Positions 58,369-64,000 of a DNA stretch of 64,000 bases are shown piece by piece; the first letter of the stretch is position 1; each line of letters begins with the position of its first letter. This stretch comes from Erythroxylum novogranatense. Taxonomy: Eukaryota; Streptophyta; Magnoliopsida; Malpighiales; Erythroxylaceae. The translations under genes were made by a program, and so were the position numbers. The notes under the pieces were generated by a model. That model saw nothing but the letters and a program-made list of their open reading frames with translations, did not search any database and was not told where the DNA came from. The stretch covers positions 63,239,824 to 63,303,823 of the forward strand of contig CM057232.1 in assembly GCA_029891385.1 (NCBI GenBank). The letters are read 5' to 3'.

Positions 58369-60436
58369 TTTCACTTTAAGATTTCTAATAAGAGTTGTAG
58401 ATCTAGATGTCTTCGTTCTAATGGAACAAAAACGAAAGGAATCTGAGTTTTATAGAAGGAGTGATAGAATTCACGCCAAACTAGATTCAACTGGAAATCA
58501 ATCATAAACTCGGTTGCTTCTTTTGATCATAATTCCTTCTATAGAGCTCCAAATGACTTGATTCTTGTGGCAATGGATTCCTAACACCTTTTCCTATATC
58601 TCCACCAAAATATGTATTAATTGGAGTTAAATGGAAAGATATTGATCAAATGCAATTGTGAGAGTCTATTGGAACATTGTCAACGGGAGTAGTTTGACTG
58701 AACAGAGTTCAATGTTTTGCTTATATATAAAGCTATAAGATTCCAAATGGGATGATTCTTTCTTTGTAGTGAAGTTAAGATATAGGGCTACAAATTATAT
58801 GCAGAATTTCAATTGTTATTCAATTTCTAGGATGATCAAATGCTAGATGGAATTGGGTTTAGTACATTTTAAATAGTATATCAATATTTGAGGTATATCT
58901 CCCAATCTACTAAGCCAAAGTGAGCGATTTTAGGGTTAATAAAATCGTAAGGCATAGAGGAACAATTTTCTATAAGAGATTGTGATCAAATTATGTTATC
59001 TTCATTTGCCAATGTTAGTACGAATCATAGACCCGAAAGTATGATTTAGAAAAAGATGAGTTTTGTTTTGAGAATGGCTTTACAAAGAAAGTGATGGAAT
59101 GATACCCGGAATTGTCATGCATGTATTGTACATCTTTCCTTCCATTCATGCACATTATTAAACATCGATACTTGTGCAAATTGTGATACATATATGTGTG
59201 TTATTTGGTTATATAGGAGCGACTGGAACGTCAACCCACAGACGTTGTCGGACCTTTCAGGCACTAGTTTTGGGAGCAGTGATGAGCAACCTAGATGGAA
59301 TGCTCAATTATTATATGACTATTGTGGTGATAATGGTGGGAATTGTGGTTGTATATGTTGGAAGATTTGACATAGATGTGTTAATTGGCTGTGAATCGAT
59401 GCACTCTGTGAATTGCTTGTTTCTGATATTTGAGAAATATTTGTTTTGATGTGACAATTGGGATATATGAATTGATTGTGGCATGGTATTGTCAAATTGA
59501 GCCCTATGTGCCTCATATTGTGATGAAGTCTGTTCCATGCATTCCATTCATGAAATGCATAATCAGATAATGACAGTTGGACCTGAGTAGCTACCGCTAG
59601 AGCTTAAAGGTCGACGAGTGAAAACGAGCCTTGAGCTCGAAAGTGATTCAGAGCCATTGGCTCAGCGATTAATGAGCCCAGTATCTAAATAGATACAGGA
59701 AAATTTAGGCACTTGGTCTCAACAACATAATAATTGGAAAAAGGGTCTCATGAACATTTCATATGCATGTTATTAAGTGTGTTTGATGGGTTGAAAGGCA
59801 AGCTGACTTATGCATTCATAAAATTATGAGATTGATGTGAGATGCAAGTTTGTGCTCTGAATGATATGTAAAGTGATTGTGATCTGTTTGAATACCACCA
59901 TGTGGTACTTCTGAATATACAATTATATATCTGTGAATCACTTGAGTGTTGCATGAATTGGGTGCACCATCGATGATGGTTTCTCATTGAGTTCGCAAAC
60001 TCACCCAAAATTGCAACATATTTTTCAGGACCGAGAGACGAAGTTAGATTCTGAGTGGCTCCACTACTAGTGTAGATTGAGTTCGAAGAGTGAAGCCATT
60101 ACTCAAAGGTCGGTCAGCTGGGAATCTTTTTGGAGTGACTTAGTTAGACTGTAATTATTTTCTTCTTTTGTGTATTACTTTTGTACTAAGCTTTGGGATT
60201 GTACTTGTGGTAAGGGATGAAACACAGTGTAGACCTTTGATTTTGAGGAATGAAAGGAGAAAAATGGAAGTTTTAACAATAATGTGATTTTCATATAATG
60301 CTTCATGAGTAATGAATATTATGATGCCATAGGAAGTGACTGTAGTGAATGAACGTAGCGTGCTCTTATCATGAGGTATGTATCGAAATGACCTTCGAGC
60401 ATCCCGATGTGTACTCTGTGGCGACGGGGCATTACA
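58366..60436 (+). repeat. C LTR, right part, in second duplication unit (C2)
   Basis: It matches 50159-52229 with only scattered differences and ends GGGGCATTACA. It lacks the LTR start, so C2 has no true 5' LTR and no LTR start of its own. Confidence 0.92.
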
Positions 60437-60442
60437 TTTAGT

Positions 60443-60458
60443 TGGTATCAGAGCATGG
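60443..60458 (+). other. Primer-binding site of C2
   Basis: TGGTATCAGAGCATGG, same offset as in C1. Confidence 0.9.
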
Positions 60459-60508
60459 TTGGCATCTGTTGGGACATATAGGATATTAGGCATGAACTAT
60501 AGCGAGAA

Positions 60509-62426
60509 ATGCAGAAAATGATGGAAGTTATTGTGTGTTATAGGTCATCCGCTCTAGGTGATCGAGTGGATCAACCAGCTGACCTTGAATCGGTAGGAGC
60601 CAGTAGAGAGTCCTCGGTGCCTCAATCAGAGGAGATGCCTCCTAGAGTTCCCGAGAGAAGGGAAAGGAGGTATGATAGGCTACGAAAGCAGGGAGCTGTG
60701 GACTTCTACGGCAACACAGACCCTGCAGAGGCTGAGGGATGGTTAGAGAGGACCGAAAGGGTCTTTGACCAGATGGACTGCGAGCCTGATGAAAGGTTCG
60801 ACTACGCAGTGTCTTTATTGCAGGGCCCAGCATATCAATGGTGGAAGACTGTCCCAGGCAGTACCACCAGGCCTTGCCAGTTGAAGTGGGCAGATTTTCT
60901 GAGGGTCTTCAGAGACAATTACATGCCCAAGATTTATCTGGACATGAAGATGCAGGAGTTTCTAGAATTGAAGCAAGGTAGGTTGTCAGTGGCTAATTAT
61001 GAAGTGCGGTTCAATGAATTGATGGGATATGCCACTGCTTTGATCCCTACAGAAACAGACAAGTGTAGGAGATTTGAAAATGGATTGAACATGGAGATCA
61101 GAACTAGGTTGGTGAGGACGGATATGGGAACATTTATTGAGTTGAGAGCTGCTGCGGCCAGAATTGAACAGTTGATGAGGGAGAAGCGAGTTGAGACTGG
61201 GCAATAGTCCCGAGGAAAGAGGCCAAGTGAGGCTCAGGGTAGTTCTGGTAGGGGCTACAATGGCGCCAATCAGAACTTTTAGAGCCTCAGGTGGATCCAG
61301 GCAGATAGGGTTTGGACAGAGGGGCAAGTTTACACAGATTGGTAGTGGAAGAGGGACAGGACAGAATTAGCCTCCAGTTTGTGAATATTGTGGGAAGAGA
61401 CACAGTGGTGAGTGCTGGAGATTGACTGGAGCTTGCCTCAAATGCGATTCCATGGACCACCAGGTCAGGGATTGCCCAGCTACTTTAGGGGCACAGTTTG
61501 TTGTCAGCGGTCGATCAGGATCGGGAAGTGCTATGACAGTTCAACAGAGTAGAGGGGGTGGACCTGGACAGAGAGGCCAAGGTAGATTCAAAGGAAGAGC
61601 TGGAGGTTCTTCCATGAGGACTGAGGGACGGGGCAGCCAACCACAGTCCCAGGCCCGGGTCTATGCCATGACAAGGCAGGAGGCCCAAGACTCTCCAGAC
61701 GTGGTAGCATGTGTGCTTCTCGTTTATGATTTGGAAGCATTTGCACTGCTAGATCCAAGATCCACACACTGCTTTATCGCACCGCATTTGGCATGTAGAC
61801 TGCATTGTGATAGGGAGTCTTTACAGTATGGGTTAGAGGTGAATATGCTATTAGGCAGTACTACAGTGATAGGAGACGTGTGTAAGGGGTGTTTGAACTG
61901 TTATACTAAGGAGGTAATTCTGGAGTCTCCGGGTTAACCGAGAGCTGTATTCAGAGGAGTTAGTCAAGCAGTGCCAGCTAGGATGATCTCTTTTGTGAGC
62001 ACGTTAAGGTTGTTGCGGGGAGGATGTGAGGCTTATCTAGCCCACATCATTGATACTAGAGCTGATCAGAGTGTGCAAGACATCCCGGTGGCGAGAGAGT
62101 TTTTGGATGTGTTTCCTGAAGAGTTACCTGGTTTACCACCAGATCGGAAAATAGAGTTCTCAATAGATCTAGTTCCAGGTGCTACGCCTATATTTATTCC
62201 TCCATATAGGATGGCACCTGTGGAACTGAAAGAGCTGAAGACTCAGCTTCAAGAGTTGCTAGAAAAGGGCTTCATAAGGCCTAGTGTTTCACCTTGGGGA
62301 GCTCCAGTGCTCTTTGTGAAGAAGAAGGATGGGACTTTGCGGTTATGCATCAATTATAGGCAACTAAATCGGGTGACAGTGAAGAATAAGTACCCGTTGC
62401 CTAGAATTGACGATTTGCTTGATCAG
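60509..62426 (+). pseudogene. C2 gag, protease and start of RT
   Basis: Gag is open from MQKMMEVIVCYRSSALGDRV to the shared stop at 61205 (no internal indel, unlike C1). Then frameshift near 61278 and a private CAG-to-TAG at 61367. Zinc knuckles are intact. An in-frame 108-base deletion relative to C1 (matching 53693-53800) removes the second protease motif VILGMDWL, with TGA as the microhomology. RT start is cleaner than in C1: [40 protein letters not shown]. It ends DDLLDQ at the E solo LTR. Confidence 0.88.
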
Positions 62427-63294
62427 TGATGTGAGCAAAGGCATGGATGACGATGTGCATGAAGGTGGTGGCGTGCATGGTGAAGGCGTGCATGGAGGTT
62501 TGGACTTGAAGAAGAGCTTGCGTGATCAAGGCCAAGGAGGAGACCTGTCCATACCAATCGGGCCAATGACTAGGGCGCGGGCTAAGAGGATCAAAGAGGC
62601 TTTGTATGCGCATGTGGGCTCATTTATGGAAGACATGCAGCATGCTAATCCTATAGGAGGAGAGTTATTTGGGTCACAGCTCAAATGGATCCACTTAACT
62701 CAAGTCTTTGGGTCAGATATGCATGTGGCTTGAGGACTTGCATGAATGGGTTGTTTTAATTCACTTGAGCCCAACTTATGTGGACTTAAGTGATCAGCAA
62801 AGGCACACCCATCAGACCAGACATGGGGGCATTTTAATTAGCTTTCTTGGACTTATTATTTACTTGGGCTTTCTTGTATTATTAGCCCAACTCATTAGTC
62901 ACTTAAAACCTAGTATTTATAGACTTGTTTTAGGTCAGATTGGGGCAGACTGATTCAGATTATTGTGTGCAGCCACTGGCTTCCAACTTGAGAGAAAACA
63001 AACCTTCTCTTGTTCTTGTTACCTTAAGAACTTATTTCACTTATCAATTGCTTTCCCAATTGTGGCGTGTTTGAGTTCTTTCTTTGAATTCGATTCTGTA
63101 GGGATTGATTTCATACCTATCTTAGTTAGTTTTGCTTGTCAATTTTTGAATTCAAGTCTGTTCTTCCTTGTTCTTCATAACCGACGTAAGTTCTTCCAAC
63201 AATTCAATCATTCCAGCCATACCCAGAGCTTGGATTTATTCCTTATACAAGATCAACGCAAATTCCTCTTCAATCCTTCCGTTGGTGCGTGTTA
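62427..63294 (+). mobile_element. Solo LTR of family E in C2 RT
   Basis: 868 bases flanked by exact 5-bp duplication atcag (62422-62426 and 63295-63299). Removing it and one duplication rejoins DDLLDQ with [14 protein letters not shown], the normal RT sequence. No E interior, so it arose by LTR-LTR recombination after the tandem duplication, in which copy 1 kept the E interior. Confidence 0.93.
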
Positions 63295-64000
63295 ATCAGT
63301 TACAGGGAGGTCAGGTGTTTACGAAGCTGGATTTGAGGTCAGAGTATTATCAGTTGAAGATAGCTAAAGCTGATGTACCTAAGAGTGCCTTTAGGAGTAG
63401 GTATGGGCATTTTGAGTTTTTAGTGATGCCGTTCGGGTTAACTAATACTTTGGCAGCATTTATGGCCTTGATGAATAAGGTATTTCAGCCCTACCTCGAT
63501 CGTTTTGTGATTGTGTTTATCGATGGTATCTTAGTGTATTCGAAGAGCAGAGAGGAGCATGTTGAGCATCTAAGAGTTATCTTGCAGATTATGAGAGAAA
63601 AGCAATTGTATGCCATATTTAGTAAGTGGTAATTTTGGCCGAATCAAGTTGTGATTTTGGGACATATAGTGACTGGAGATGGCATACAAGTAGATCCTAA
63701 GAAGATAGAGGCAGTGATGAATTGGAAAGCTCCGAGAAATGTGTCTGAGATTCGAAGCTTCCTAGGATTAGCTGGTTATTACCGGAGGTTTGTCGAGAGG
63801 TTTTCATTGATTTCGACCCCTCTGACAAAACTTTTGAGAAAATATGTAGTGTTTAGATGGGATGAGGAGTGTCAGAAGAGCTTTGAGGAGCTGAAACATC
63901 GGTTGACTACTGCACCGGTGTTGACTATTCCATCAGGGACCGGAGGATATGTAGTATACAGTGATGCTTCGCATAAGGGTTTGGGATGTGTTTTGATGCA
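63295..64000 (+). pseudogene. C2 RT and start of RNase H, cut by window end
   Basis: RT continues: [60 protein letters not shown]. The catalytic box FIDDIL reads FIDGIL, losing an essential Asp. A stop after IFSKW (63630) replaces the usual Cys-Glu. Then [38 protein letters not shown] and RNase H start ([14 protein letters not shown]). Inactive RT. Confidence 0.9.

Noticed and set aside
58366..62426. C2 as an independent insertion of family C
   Set aside because: It has no LTR start or target duplication, and it repeats unit 1 including the E insertion at the same base.

Overview
This window looks like a plant nuclear genome, probably a eudicot (inference). It is almost entirely a nested pile of transposable elements. 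Bases are AT-rich. Ty3/gypsy and Ty1/copia polyproteins with zinc knuckles, LTRs starting TG, and primer-binding sites matching initiator Met-tRNA are everywhere. I see no undisturbed host gene, no tRNA or rRNA gene and no CRISPR array. Family letters (A-E, G) are mine.

Left part (1-6480): a gypsy-type element G reduced to two LTRs and about 0.6 kb of interior (1-3812), an ATT microsatellite (4853-5064), and one end of a CACTA-like DNA transposon (about 5860-6168).

First nest (about 6480-32022): a decayed Ty1/copia element D is interrupted by a Tekay-like gypsy element A (6723-25488). Element A was hit twice by family B, in opposite orientations: B1 in its 5' LTR (7291-11422, TSD gaact) and nearly intact B2 in its pol gene (14668-22496, TSD gattt). 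D also carries an A-related LTR piece (28471-30224), and its LTR sequence is joined to a truncated B copy, B3 (about 32023-33220).

Middle (33221-47441): a second copy of the D-type LTR, then the 5' end of an Athila-like element with an Asp-tRNA primer site. Into the latter a complete hAT transposon inserted (35859-40281, 8-bp TSD tattttca). The hAT carries a degenerate four-exon transposase gene and also a small intact intronless ORF resembling the ZNF706-like zinc-finger family, probably a captured host gene. The Athila gag then fuses abruptly to a SIRE-like copia element (40775-47441) with an extra downstream ORF.

Right part (47442-64000): a Tekay-like element C with a roughly 3.9 kb LTR holds a solo B LTR (B4, TSD gaaat) and a second CRM-like family, E, inserted in its RT. 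A block of about 8.2 kb (C LTR part, gag, protease, RT start, E LTR, E gag) is tandemly duplicated. The breakpoint at 58366-58371 lies in a 6-bp microhomology, and in the second copy E is reduced to a solo LTR (62427-63294, TSD atcag).

Most interesting signals: a coding extension of the polyprotein that lies inside the LTR of both B and E and ends in a GPxTRxRx motif; the hAT-captured zinc-finger gene; the microhomology-mediated tandem duplication; an LTR fragment inside B2 gag flanked by 24-bp direct repeats; and arrays of short palindromes in the A and C LTRs.
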